A stretch of 64,000 bases of DNA from an uncultured Bacilli bacterium (GTDB lineage Bacteria > Bacillota_I > Bacilli_A > RFN20 > CAG-826). A program made the position numbers and the translations under genes. Location of the stretch: assembly GCA_944350425.1 (NCBI GenBank), contig CALVOX010000001.1:170212-234211 (forward strand). The letters are read 5' to 3'. The notes beneath the pieces were generated by a model. The model did no database searches, was not told the DNA's origin, and was given only the letters and a program-made list of their open reading frames with translations. Of the stretch, positions 8,576-18,066 are shown piece by piece (the first letter of the stretch is position 1; every line of letters starts with the position of its first letter).

Positions 8576-9880
8576 ATGCTTTTCAAAGAACATCTTAAAA
8601 AATATCTTGGTGAGGAAGACATTGACAAGTTAATTAATGCTTTAACTTTAGAAAGAACACATTCTTTAATAATAAATCCAAATAAGATAGATGAAATTAC
8701 TTTCCATACTATGTTTCCGAAAGTTAAAAAACACCCATTTTTAAAAAATGTTTTCTATTACAATCCTAAAGATTATGAATTTGGAAAATCTTATTTATTT
8801 GATAATGGTTTATTTTATATCGTTGATGCTTCGAGTTTATTGGTATCATATTTTTTAAATCCAAAAGAAAATTCTTTAATACTTGATATGTGTGCTGCAC
8901 CTGGTGGAAAAACAATTTCTACTTCTTTTTACTATAAAAATATTGAACTTATATCAAACGACATTTCTTTTCAAAGAGCATTAACTTTATCGAGTAATAT
9001 CGAAAAAGTAGGTCTTTCAAATATAAGTGTTGTTTGCGGTGATTTCTTAAAAATTAATAACGAATTAAATAACTCATTTGATTATATAATTCTTGATGCA
9101 CCTTGTTCTGGTAGTGCCATGTTTAGAAAAATGGATGAAATGGAAAAAGATTGGTCATATGAAAAGGTGCTAAAACAACAAAAGATACAAATTGACTTAT
9201 TAAACAAAGCTATTGATTTAGTTAAACCTGAAGGTTTTATCATTTATTCAACTTGTTCTTTTTCTTTTGAAGAAGATGAAGATGTTATATTAAGTGTTTT
9301 AAAAAACAGAAATGATGTCGAAGTAATTCCTTTACCTCATATTGATGGAGAATATAGATCAAAAGAGCTAAATGAAGCAATACATATTTTCCCACATTTA
9401 TATAATGGTGAAGGTCAATTTATTGCGAAACTTCAAAAAAAGAAAACTACTTCATCCATTAAAAATATAACTGATAAAAAGATTGGTAATTATAAATCTA
9501 ATGAATTAGATAACTTTTTAAATGAATACAAATTAGATTTTAACTGTATTACCAACTTAAATAACCAAATTTATGCTCATAATTTTAATTTTACATTGCC
9601 TAGCAATATAAAATTTATTCGAAAAGGAATTAATATTTGCGAAATAAAAAACAAAAATATTTTTATTCCTTCTTTTAATCTCGCTCATTATTTATCAAGT
9701 GAAATTTCAATTAAACTAGATGAAAAAGAAGCAAAATCGTACCTCCATGGAGATACGATTAAAAGAAATGATTTAAAAAAAGGATATTATGTAGTTTCAT
9801 TTAACAAAATAAATTTAGGCTTTGTTAAATGCGTAAATGGAATTTTAAAAAACTTTTATCCTAAAGGATTACGTCATTAA
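8576..9880 (+). CDS. rsmF: RsmF/NSUN-type RNA 5-methylcytosine methyltransferase
   Basis: A 434-residue AdoMet-dependent RNA m5C methyltransferase. Motif I is LDMCAAPGGKT near residue 103, motif IV LDAPCSGSAMF carries one cysteine and motif VI YSTCSFSFEEDE carries the catalytic cysteine. The C-terminal extension resembles the RNA-binding (PUA-like) end of RsmF/YebU, which methylates 16S rRNA; the exact cytosine cannot be read from the sequence. The 3' end overlaps the convergent plsC by four bases. A near-perfect inverted repeat with one mismatch lies in its coding region around 9735-9760. Confidence 0.88.
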   Translation: MLFKEHLKKYLGEEDIDKLINALTLERTHSLIINPNKIDEITFHTMFPKVKKHPFLKNVFYYNPKDYEFGKSYLFDNGLFYIVDASSLLVSYFLNPKENSLILDMCAAPGGKTISTSFYYKNIELISNDISFQRALTLSSNIEKVGLSNISVVCGDFLKINNELNNSFDYIILDAPCSGSAMFRKMDEMEKDWSYEKVLKQQKIQIDLLNKAIDLVKPEGFIIYSTCSFSFEEDEDVILSVLKNRNDVEVIPLPHIDGEYRSKELNEAIHIFPHLYNGEGQFIAKLQKKKTTSSIKNITDKKIGNYKSNELDNFLNEYKLDFNCITNLNNQIYAHNFNFTLPSNIKFIRKGINICEIKNKNIFIPSFNLAHYLSSEISIKLDEKEAKSYLHGDTIKRNDLKKGYYVVSFNKINLGFVKCVNGILKNFYPKGLRH

Positions 9881-10617
9881 TAATATTTTTTTAGATTTTC
9901 TTCAGTAATTTTTTGACTTTCTGAAGCAACTTCATTCGTTGTTAAATTAGCATAATCTTCTTCGGTATAAGTTTTTAATAAAGCTATATTAACATCAAAC
10001 TTTTTAATATTGTTTTTATAAGTTAATACCTTTTCATCACCAGTAATCATAAAGACATCAATAGGAGATTTTGCTTTAAATGCAGGTCTAAAACTACCAT
10101 GATGATATGGAAGAGTATTACTTAAATCACCTTGTTTATTTCTTGTACCTTCAGGGAAAATTACTACATCGATAGGTTCATGATGCAATAACATGTCTTG
10201 AATTTTAAGCATGATTTTTAATGATTGTTTAAGATCATCTCTATCCATGAATTTTCCGTCAATTATTTTAATAACTCTTCCTACTAAAGGATATTTTTCG
10301 CTTTCAATTTTAGCAACAAATGTTATAGGTCTTTTTGCAGCTGCAATAAAAATCAAAGGGTCGATATCTGAAATATGATTGCAAACAAAAAGATGATTTT
10401 TTGATTTGTCCATATTTTCGTAGAATTTATCAATGTCATCTTGATTTAATTGGACATTGAATGCTTTAATTACTTTTCTTACAATTTTTTGAACTTTTTC
10501 CCATCTTTTATCGAAAGGATATTTTTCTGGATGATTTGAATAACTTATAATCCAAGAAAAATAAGCCCAAATTATTGGAAATAAAACTTTAATTACTACT
10601 TTAAAATATTTCCACAT
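9877..10617 (-). CDS. plsC: 1-acyl-sn-glycerol-3-phosphate acyltransferase
   Basis: A 246-residue PlsC-family acyltransferase that converts lysophosphatidic to phosphatidic acid at the membrane. The catalytic HX4D box is NHISDIDP near residue 80 and the glycerol-phosphate-binding block is FPEGTRN near residue 155. The N-terminus is one hydrophobic segment that should anchor it. It starts one base after the pulA stop and is the last gene of the ftsK-acpS-pulA-plsC string; AcpS and PlsC together make a lipid theme. Confidence 0.93.
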   Translation of the reverse strand: MWKYFKVVIKVLFPIIWAYFSWIISYSNHPEKYPFDKRWEKVQKIVRKVIKAFNVQLNQDDIDKFYENMDKSKNHLFVCNHISDIDPLIFIAAAKRPITFVAKIESEKYPLVGRVIKIIDGKFMDRDDLKQSLKIMLKIQDMLLHHEPIDVVIFPEGTRNKQGDLSNTLPYHHGSFRPAFKAKSPIDVFMITGDEKVLTYKNNIKKFDVNIALLKTYTEEDYANLTTNEVASESQKITEENLKKYY

Positions 10618-10618
10618 A

Positions 10619-12757
10619 TTAGCTCACTTTCTTTGACACGACTGTAACTGAATGAGCAGTTGAGGTTAAAGTTTTGATATATAATTCGCTATTTTTAAGA
10701 TAGCCAGCTTCAGCACATTCTACTAAAACATAGTCATTAAATGTATGGCGAATATTATTATCAGTAGGATTAATCAGAATATAGAATTCACCGGTAGATA
10801 ATTTTACTTCAATTCCAAGTAAGCCACCGTCGAGATTATTAAATTTAGTACTTTCGCTAATTGCTTTTGTATCTAAAATATTTGCAATATATCTTGTTTT
10901 TCTAAAATCAACCATAGATTTAAAATATTTAACCATGTTTATACGTTGATCTAAAACATCCCACGAGAATTTATTATATTCATCACCTTTGTTATATGTA
11001 TTATCTTCATACTTTTTACTTAAGCCAATTTCTTGTCCAGCATGGAAAAATGGAACCCCGTGCGAAAGAAGAATTGTGGCATTAATTTCGTTGATTACTT
11101 CTAATGCTTTTTCAACATTTTCTTTTCCATAAACACTTGATACTTTATCAAATAAAGTGAAGTTATCATGGCATTCGACATAATTTATAGATTGTTCTGG
11201 AGATTTGAATCTAGCTGGATAGACAAAATTTACGCTTGAAGAAAGGAAACAGAACTTAAATCCATCAACGTAAGATAAATTTCCAGTTAAATAACCACCA
11301 CTTCTAAGGTTATCAACGCCATTTGCACCTTTTAAAATATCTCTATAAGTATCATTAAAGAAAGCAACTTCATCTAGTTTGTATGAATTTAAAATAGAAG
11401 CTTTTTTATCACTTGAAAGTTCTGTATTCATATCCCATCCTTCGCCATAAACCATAAAATCAGGTTTAATAGCTTTACAAACTTTCTTAATTCTTAAAAT
11501 TGTAGTTATATCAAGTAAGCCCATTAAATCAAAACGTAAACCATCGATTCCATATTCTTTTACCCAGAATTTAACGCAATCTAAAATAAGTTTACGAGCC
11601 ATTGGTCTTTCACTATTAAAATCATTACCACATCCGCTACCATTAGATAAAATTCCATTTTTTCTAGTTCTAGCATAATAGCCAGGGACAACACGTGATA
11701 AACAATTCATTAAAGTATCATAATAATGGTTATAAACAACATCCATATTAACTTTAATGCCTTTTTTGTGTAAAGCAGCAATCATCTCTTTTAATTCAAC
11801 GATTCTAGAATATGGATCATTTGGGTTAGTAGAATAGCTTCCTTCTGGACAGAAATATTGCCATGGGTCATATCCCCAGTTATAGGAATTTTCAGGATGT
11901 AATTCATCAATAGTCTTAAAATCATACATTGGTAAAATTTGAACATGAGTTACTCCAAGAGATTCAAGATAGTCTAAACCAGCAGGATTTTTACCATCAG
12001 TCTTACGTCCTTTTTCAGTTAAACCTAAATATTTGCCTTTATTTACAATATTAGTATGTTCATCGATAGTAAAATCTCTAATGTCCAATTCATAAATAAT
12101 TGTATCTAAATATGAATTATATGTTGGTAAATCATCTTCACATAAATCAATTTTTGTTTTATTAAAATCAACAACGATATTATCAACACTATTAGCACTA
12201 CAAGCTTTACCATATGGATCTAAAGAACGATAGGTAATTTCGTTAGTTTTAAGCAAGAATAAATAATGATAACCTTCATAATCACCTTTTAAAGTTAAAG
12301 AAAAGACACCTCTAGGCTCTCTTTTCATATAGTAAACGACATAATCTTCATCCTCGTCAGTTTTTAATAAAACGCCGACATTTGAAGATAAAGGAGCCCA
12401 AATTTTAAAGGTAGTTTCTTTTTTTGTATATGTAACGCCTAAATCATCATCACCATAATAAAATTCATCGTCAAAATCTGGGAAGTTAATTGCTTCATTA
12501 ACATTTAAACCTGCTAAACCATAATTTTCAATTGAAACAATATATGAATTTCCTAATTTAAAACCATGAGAATATCTACAAGTATAAAGACTAACACCAT
12601 TTAAAAATACTTGTTTAGTAACTTCAAGAGGAACAACAATTGAATCATTTATTATTAAATTAATTGGTGTTTGATCATTTTTTTGTATAGGTGAAAACAA
12701 GAAAACCGATATTGTATTTTTATCAACTAAATTTGCTCCAAAATAAGTATTATTCAT
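10619..12757 (-). CDS. pulA: Type I pullulanase
   Basis: A glycoside hydrolase 13 debranching enzyme of about 712 residues that cleaves alpha-1,6 bonds in pullulan and glycogen. The type I signature YNWGYDP is present, with the conserved regions DVVYNHYYD, DGLRFDLMG (nucleophile Asp), VYGEGWD (acid/base Glu) and VECHDN. A CBM48-like domain precedes the barrel. There is no signal peptide, so it is likely cytosolic. I chose the ATG at 12757, with AGGAG nine bases upstream, over upstream TTG codons. It overlaps the acpS end by eight bases. Confidence 0.95.
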   Translation of the reverse strand: MNNTYFGANLVDKNTISVFLFSPIQKNDQTPINLIINDSIVVPLEVTKQVFLNGVSLYTCRYSHGFKLGNSYIVSIENYGLAGLNVNEAINFPDFDDEFYYGDDDLGVTYTKKETTFKIWAPLSSNVGVLLKTDEDEDYVVYYMKREPRGVFSLTLKGDYEGYHYLFLLKTNEITYRSLDPYGKACSANSVDNIVVDFNKTKIDLCEDDLPTYNSYLDTIIYELDIRDFTIDEHTNIVNKGKYLGLTEKGRKTDGKNPAGLDYLESLGVTHVQILPMYDFKTIDELHPENSYNWGYDPWQYFCPEGSYSTNPNDPYSRIVELKEMIAALHKKGIKVNMDVVYNHYYDTLMNCLSRVVPGYYARTRKNGILSNGSGCGNDFNSERPMARKLILDCVKFWVKEYGIDGLRFDLMGLLDITTILRIKKVCKAIKPDFMVYGEGWDMNTELSSDKKASILNSYKLDEVAFFNDTYRDILKGANGVDNLRSGGYLTGNLSYVDGFKFCFLSSSVNFVYPARFKSPEQSINYVECHDNFTLFDKVSSVYGKENVEKALEVINEINATILLSHGVPFFHAGQEIGLSKKYEDNTYNKGDEYNKFSWDVLDQRINMVKYFKSMVDFRKTRYIANILDTKAISESTKFNNLDGGLLGIEVKLSTGEFYILINPTDNNIRHTFNDYVLVECAEAGYLKNSELYIKTLTSTAHSVTVVSKKVS

Positions 12758-13067
12758 CAATAACAACTCCTATGCAATATTCATTTTCGTGAGAAAGCGA
12801 GCAAGAAAAATCTTTATCTTGATATTCAATGTATATCGCTCCGCTCTTTTTCTTTTTAATAATAATATCTTTTAAATCAACACTTAAAATTGAAAGTTCT
12901 AGGCATTTTATTAAAGCTTCTTTTAGGGCAAATCTTGAAGCTAAATATTCTTCTTTGTTAAGAGCATTTTGATACTCAATTAGCTCAAATGAAGAAAGTA
13001 TTTTTTCCGCAAGTTTGGCCTTATCCTTAAAACGAGGTATAAAGGTCAAATCAACTCCAACCTTCAT
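12750..13067 (-). CDS. acpS: Holo-acyl-carrier-protein synthase
   Basis: A 105-residue phosphopantetheinyl transferase that activates ACP for fatty-acid synthesis. The metal-binding GVDLTFIPRF at the N-terminus and the RFALKEALIKCL helix near residue 48 match AcpS. The usual SLSHE element (SCSLSHENEYC) is near the C-terminus. It is slightly shorter than the Bacillus enzyme. It follows ftsK by three bases and is translationally coupled to pulA. Confidence 0.95.
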   Translation of the reverse strand: MKVGVDLTFIPRFKDKAKLAEKILSSFELIEYQNALNKEEYLASRFALKEALIKCLELSILSVDLKDIIIKKKKSGAIYIEYQDKDFSCSLSHENEYCIGVVIDE

Positions 13068-13070
13068 ACT

Positions 13071-15758
13071 CTAGAACTTTTTAAATGTTGTTTGCTCAAT
13101 GGTTCCTTGTCTTTCACTTGGATCGCTATCAACATAATTATGAATTAAAACTTTGCTACCTTTTGAAGAATTTGTAGCTTTATCATCGCTTACTACTCCT
13201 TCTTGTTGTAAACGTTTAAATATACGTGAAGCTCTATTAAAGCCCATTGAGAACGTTGTTTGAATTCGAGACATCGAGATATATTCTTCGCTCATTGTCC
13301 AGTTTTTAACTTCTTGATATAAATCTTCATCGCTTCCAAATCTAGATTCTTTGCTTGCTTGAACAAGTTGAGGATCTTCAGCGACAGGTTTATTTATAAT
13401 ATCCATGATTTCTTCATCATATTGTGGACCATAATTTATACGTAAGAAATCACAAACAGCTTTGATTTCTTGATTAGAAACAAAAGAACCTTGGCAGCGG
13501 ATAAGTTGAGTATTGCTTAAAGTAGCTGATTTAATAAGCATATCACCATTACCAATTAATTTTTCTGCACCACCTTGATCAATAATAGTCATCGAATCAG
13601 TTGGAGATGATGTTAAAAGTGCAACTCTTGAAGGAATATTAGCTTTAATAACACCATTAATAACATTAACAGAAGGTCTTTGTGTAGCAATAATCATATG
13701 AATACCAGCAGCTCTAGCTTTTTGACCAATTCTAACAACTGGTTCAGAAATACGTTTATTAACATCAACAAGATCAGCATACTCATCAATAATTACAACA
13801 ATAATTGGTAAAGTTGGTTGACCTTTAGCAACGCAAATTTCATTATATTCTTTTAATTTAGAGACATCGTTTTCAGCAAAAAGAGCATATCTTTCTTCCA
13901 TGATTTCACAAATTTTATTAAGAACTTCAAAAGGCTTTTGAGGATCTTGAATATCAACTGGTGGACATAAAAGATGTGGAATTTCTCTATATTTAATAAA
14001 TTCAACAGTTTTTGGATCAACTAGTAATAATTTTAAATTTTCAGGCGAATTTCTCATAATTAAAGACATAATTAAGGAATGCATAAAAACAGATTTACCA
14101 GAACCGGTCGAACCACAAACTAAAAGGTGAGGTGTTTCTTGTAAATCGATTGTGATTAATTCGTTATTAATATCTTTACCAAAAGGAACATTTGTAGGTT
14201 TTGCTTTTGGAAGCCTATTTAAAGCTTGGAGACAATCTTTAAAATTAACAATTGAACAAACTTGGTTTGCAATCTCTAATCCAGAAGTTGTTTTTCCTAA
14301 AACTATAGGTGAGAAACGAACACTAATTCCACCAAGTCTAATTGAAATATCATTTAAATAAGTATCAAAACCTTTAATTGAAACATTCTTTTCAGTTTGA
14401 ATATCATATCTTGTAACTGATGGACCAATTTTATAAGAAACGACACGGGCTTTAACACCTAAATCACTTAAAACTTGGTTGATAGCATCACTTCTTTCTT
14501 CAGCAACCTCTTTATTCTTTTGATCAGATTCATGACTTTGTCTGTTTTCAAGTAACGATAAAGAAGGAGCAACATATTTAATTCTCTTTCTAGGTTTTTT
14601 ACTAGTTATTGGTGCTTCTTTTATATCATCTAAATAATCAAAAGTAGGTTTAACATTAACATCACTTTTAACTTCGCCATAATTATTAATAACTACGCCA
14701 GAATTATTATCTGCTTTTTCTTCTACTTTATTTTGCAAAGAAACTTGTTCTGCAGTCACTTTATTTGTATAAAGCCTATTTTCTGTAACATTATTATTAT
14801 GATAAATATTAGTATAAGCACTATTATCTTCATTAGGATCATAATGAGCTTTTGAAACTGGGCGATCATCAAAATTTAAAGATTCTAAAGAAGGGTCTTG
14901 ATTAATAGGTCTTTCATAAACATACTTCTTTTGTGATTCGTCTTGAAGCCTTGATAAGAAATCCTTATCTTCTTCTTGTTTTATTTCTTCAGGAGTTGGT
15001 TTTGCTTCTTCGACTTTAGAAACTCTAGTTGTTTCAATATCAATGTTATCCGAATCTTCTAAAGAAGGTAAAGTTGTTGTCGTAATCGTAATATCTTTAG
15101 CTTTAGTGAAGTTTTCTTTTGCACTATATTGATAATTAAAATTACGATATTCATTAAATTTTTTAACTAAGTAGATTGAAGGTCTAATTAAAAGTAAAAC
15201 AATACCTGCAACAAAGATAATTGAACCTAAAGCGTATGAACCAATATAAGTCATTAAGGAATTAATTGATGCAGTTAAAGCCATCCCAATTAAACCACTA
15301 TTTCTAGTAACATCAATCATTAAAAAGTCAGGAGCCTTAAAATCTAGACTTCTAGGATTAACGACATTATTTAAGAGATTTTCGCCAAAACTATCAAAAG
15401 TTAGATAATGACTATTATCAACTAAATAAACAGAATTTGTTAAAAGAATCATTCCACCAATTCCAAAAAGAATGACTCCGATTATTAAAAGTTTCCGCTT
15501 AAAATTAAATTTTTTCTTATAAAAAATAATTGTAATCCCATAAATAAATAAAATGAGATAAATAATATAAGAAAAAATTCCCCCAACAAAAAACGATATT
15601 AACCAATTTATCGCTCTAGCAGGGATAATAAAAAAATCATAAGGAAAAACAGTCACTAAGTTTAGTGATAGATATATTGATAATAAGCATAAAAAGGTGC
15701 CGATAGCCGCTTTTTTTAATTCATTGCTAATTTTAAATTTACTCTCTTTTTTAGGCAT
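13071..15758 (-). CDS. ftsK: DNA translocase FtsK/SpoIIIE
   Basis: An 895-residue septal DNA pump. The first 190 residues hold four hydrophobic segments that anchor it to the division membrane. A low-complexity charged linker runs to about residue 390. The motor follows with Walker A CGSTGSGKS, Walker B VVIIDEYADL and the block KARAAGIHMIIATQRPS. The C-terminal gamma winged helix (RIQTTFSMGFNRASRIFKRL) reads the KOPS-type guide sequences. A TATAAT sits six bases before the ATG with no Shine-Dalgarno. Confidence 0.97.
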   Translation of the reverse strand: MPKKESKFKISNELKKAAIGTFLCLLSIYLSLNLVTVFPYDFFIIPARAINWLISFFVGGIFSYIIYLILFIYGITIIFYKKKFNFKRKLLIIGVILFGIGGMILLTNSVYLVDNSHYLTFDSFGENLLNNVVNPRSLDFKAPDFLMIDVTRNSGLIGMALTASINSLMTYIGSYALGSIIFVAGIVLLLIRPSIYLVKKFNEYRNFNYQYSAKENFTKAKDITITTTTLPSLEDSDNIDIETTRVSKVEEAKPTPEEIKQEEDKDFLSRLQDESQKKYVYERPINQDPSLESLNFDDRPVSKAHYDPNEDNSAYTNIYHNNNVTENRLYTNKVTAEQVSLQNKVEEKADNNSGVVINNYGEVKSDVNVKPTFDYLDDIKEAPITSKKPRKRIKYVAPSLSLLENRQSHESDQKNKEVAEERSDAINQVLSDLGVKARVVSYKIGPSVTRYDIQTEKNVSIKGFDTYLNDISIRLGGISVRFSPIVLGKTTSGLEIANQVCSIVNFKDCLQALNRLPKAKPTNVPFGKDINNELITIDLQETPHLLVCGSTGSGKSVFMHSLIMSLIMRNSPENLKLLLVDPKTVEFIKYREIPHLLCPPVDIQDPQKPFEVLNKICEIMEERYALFAENDVSKLKEYNEICVAKGQPTLPIIVVIIDEYADLVDVNKRISEPVVRIGQKARAAGIHMIIATQRPSVNVINGVIKANIPSRVALLTSSPTDSMTIIDQGGAEKLIGNGDMLIKSATLSNTQLIRCQGSFVSNQEIKAVCDFLRINYGPQYDEEIMDIINKPVAEDPQLVQASKESRFGSDEDLYQEVKNWTMSEEYISMSRIQTTFSMGFNRASRIFKRLQQEGVVSDDKATNSSKGSKVLIHNYVDSDPSERQGTIEQTTFKKF

Positions 15759-15764
15759 AAATAA

Positions 15765-15770
15765 ATTATA
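15765..15770 (-). promoter_or_regulatory. -10 box of ftsK; leaderless
   Basis: TATAAT on the minus strand is followed by TTATTT and then the ftsK ATG. This spacing places the transcription start on the start codon. Confidence 0.65.
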
Positions 15771-15805
15771 ATTTTATACTACTTTTTTTAAAAGATTTAA
15801 GTTAA

Positions 15806-17491
15806 TCAAATGATAATAATATTTGGTTTTATAACTGGATTACGATTATTCTTAAGCATCATTTTTCTTAAGATAAATTCGATCTTTCCTTCCAAATCAT
15901 CCAAAGAAAAAGTTGTCGTTTCTTTAACCCAGCTATTTACTAAATCAGTAAATGTTGAGGTAATATCTTTAAGCATAATTTCAGCATCTTTATCTTTTAA
16001 GAATAAGAAACCTCTCATTTGAATATCTGGTCCAGCAATAATTTCTCTACTTTCTTTTGAAATAGCACATCCTAAAACTACTACTCCATCTTCGCCGAGT
16101 CTATTTCTATCCGAAATAATCTCGTTAACAACATCACCTACACCAATTCCATCAATCATAACATCACCAACTTTAATTTCATCATTTAAATTAAAGTCGA
16201 TTGTAGCGTTTCCATTTTCATCAAAATTAGCATTTTGACCATTATCAAGAAGGAATATTGATGAATGTGATAAACCAATATTCATATCAAAAGCAATTTT
16301 AGCATTATCAAGAAGATTTACATAATAACCCTCGATAGGGAAATAATATTTAGGTTTAAGTAAAGATAAAAGCATCTTTAAATCTTCTTCATAAGCATGC
16401 ATTTTAGCTAAACTTGATCTAGTTTCATATCTAACAAAACAACCTGTTTTATAAAGTTCATCAATAGTTTCAGTTGCAATAATTTCGCTATTATCAGATG
16501 GAGTTGCTGCAAGATAGAAAGTATCACTTGGTTCAATTTTAATTAATTTTTCATCTGCTTCATAGTTTGCAAGCATTGAAACTTTTTCATAGATTCTTTC
16601 TTTTTCATCACTCATAACAACGACTACTTCATTTGATTTAATTCTTAAAACATCATCTTTTGAAATAATATTTTTTTGAGGAAAATGAGAAATACCTAAT
16701 TTTTCAATTAAACTATAAATATTTCTTGTAGTGTCGTCATAAAAATAAACTTTTTTATTTAATTCTTTACATGCTCTAAAAAATTCATCGATATGATATA
16801 AATTATCATTATTTAATGCGATTAAAAATCTTCCTGGAGCATTGTGCATATATTGAACTAAACGAGGATAAAGACGATGATTTGGTGAACAATATCCTGG
16901 TTTTGATGCATTAACAGATTCAGACATTAAAACAAGTGTTGGGTGTTCAGCAATTTTACCTAAAGTATTTAAATCTAATCTAAATTGTTGTTCAGAGGCA
17001 TATTCAACGATAAAATCAGATGAATAAACAATATTTCCTTTATCAGTTCTTATTGCAAAGCCAAAAGTTGATGGCATTGAGGCACATGTTCCAAAAAATT
17101 GAAATTTTATACCAGCTACACTTAAAGAGTCAGGTAAACCAATTATTTTGAATTTATAATTACATTCTTGTTGATATTCTTTAGTAAATTCCTCTAAAAA
17201 TACTTTTGTCATTTCAGTACAAATAATTGGTGCTTGTACTTCTTTATAAATATAAGGAATTGCTCCAAAAGAATTTTTCTTGCACTTAGGTAAAATAAAT
17301 GCCTTAACTTTATCTTTATTTTGAGTAATATAAGAAAAATCAGCAATAATAAAATCAATACCTGGGGTAGTTTTAGAAGGATATTTAAATCCACCACCAA
17401 TAACAAAAATATTGTCGTTAATTTCTACGACATAAAGGTCTTTACCATCTTCATCAAGACCACCTAATGCTAAAATCTTTATTTTATCCAT
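15806..17491 (-). CDS. RNase J-like beta-CASP protein lacking the catalytic metal site
   Basis: A 561-residue homologue of RNase J. The order of blocks is retained: an N-terminal GGLDEDGK strand, a GAIPYI helix, a beta-CASP insert with SNEVVVVMS, a GIGVGDV loop and the C-terminal NPVIKPNIIII tail. The HxHxDH metal motif is replaced by Lys-Cys-Lys-Lys-Asn-Ser (about residues 69-74). Other ligand positions also deviate: the SGH loop reads SSLAKMHA and the PxHGE loop reads PIEGYY. It therefore looks like a non-catalytic partner, comparable to RNase J2 taken further. I chose the ATG at 17491, six bases after AGAGGA, over the TTG three bases upstream. pnp and a phosphodiesterase precede it. Confidence 0.85.
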   Translation of the reverse strand: MDKIKILALGGLDEDGKDLYVVEINDNIFVIGGGFKYPSKTTPGIDFIIADFSYITQNKDKVKAFILPKCKKNSFGAIPYIYKEVQAPIICTEMTKVFLEEFTKEYQQECNYKFKIIGLPDSLSVAGIKFQFFGTCASMPSTFGFAIRTDKGNIVYSSDFIVEYASEQQFRLDLNTLGKIAEHPTLVLMSESVNASKPGYCSPNHRLYPRLVQYMHNAPGRFLIALNNDNLYHIDEFFRACKELNKKVYFYDDTTRNIYSLIEKLGISHFPQKNIISKDDVLRIKSNEVVVVMSDEKERIYEKVSMLANYEADEKLIKIEPSDTFYLAATPSDNSEIIATETIDELYKTGCFVRYETRSSLAKMHAYEEDLKMLLSLLKPKYYFPIEGYYVNLLDNAKIAFDMNIGLSHSSIFLLDNGQNANFDENGNATIDFNLNDEIKVGDVMIDGIGVGDVVNEIISDRNRLGEDGVVVLGCAISKESREIIAGPDIQMRGFLFLKDKDAEIMLKDITSTFTDLVNSWVKETTTFSLDDLEGKIEFILRKMMLKNNRNPVIKPNIIII

Positions 17492-17515
17492 CAAAAATCC
17501 TCTGTCAAATTATTA

Positions 17516-18064
17516 TTAATTAACGGAAATCGTTTGAATTAACTCGTCTTCTATATTATATAAAGAAAAAATTCCTTTTTCATCATCAAAAATTACATAT
17601 GTTCTAGGATTACCATTTTTAGGTAATGAAATAGAACCTGGGTTAATCACTAAAGAGCCATTATCAAGACGTTTTAAAACATAAATATGTGTATGTCCAT
17701 ATAGAAACACACTATGTTTTTTAATTTTTATATTAGATTCATTAAATAAATCTCCATGGGTTAAGATAAATTTTAACCCATGAATTTTTATTTTTTTAAG
17801 ATCATAAAATTCTTTTTCTAAAACAAAAGCATCAACACGAGAATCACAATTTCCTCTAATAAATAAGGTCTTATGAACTAGTGTTTTTAATAGTTTCGTA
17901 ACATCAATTGGCGAATAATCGCTTGGAGGAACGTTTCTTGCACCATTATAGTTAACATCGCCAAGCACTAAAATACTACTAAAATTATACTTATTATCTA
18001 ATGAAACTATCTTTTCAGCACTTGAAGTTGCCCCGTGAATGTCAGAAACTATTAAATATTTCAT
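17516..18064 (-). CDS. YfcE/MJ0936-family metallophosphodiesterase
   Basis: A 182-residue calcineurin-like phosphodiesterase. The five metal-site blocks are visible in order: SDIHG, LGDVNYNG, GNCDS, ILTHGD and LYGHTH. The family includes E. coli YfcE and a manganese-dependent archaeal enzyme active on artificial phosphodiesters; the natural substrate is not established. It starts two bases after the pnp stop and precedes the RNase J-like gene, so an RNA-related role is possible but inferred only from position. A perfect 10-bp-arm inverted repeat sits inside the gene at 17755-17782. Confidence 0.9.
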   Translation of the reverse strand: MKYLIVSDIHGATSSAEKIVSLDNKYNFSSILVLGDVNYNGARNVPPSDYSPIDVTKLLKTLVHKTLFIRGNCDSRVDAFVLEKEFYDLKKIKIHGLKFILTHGDLFNESNIKIKKHSVFLYGHTHIYVLKRLDNGSLVINPGSISLPKNGNPRTYVIFDDEKGIFSLYNIEDELIQTISVN

Positions 18065-18066
18065 TT

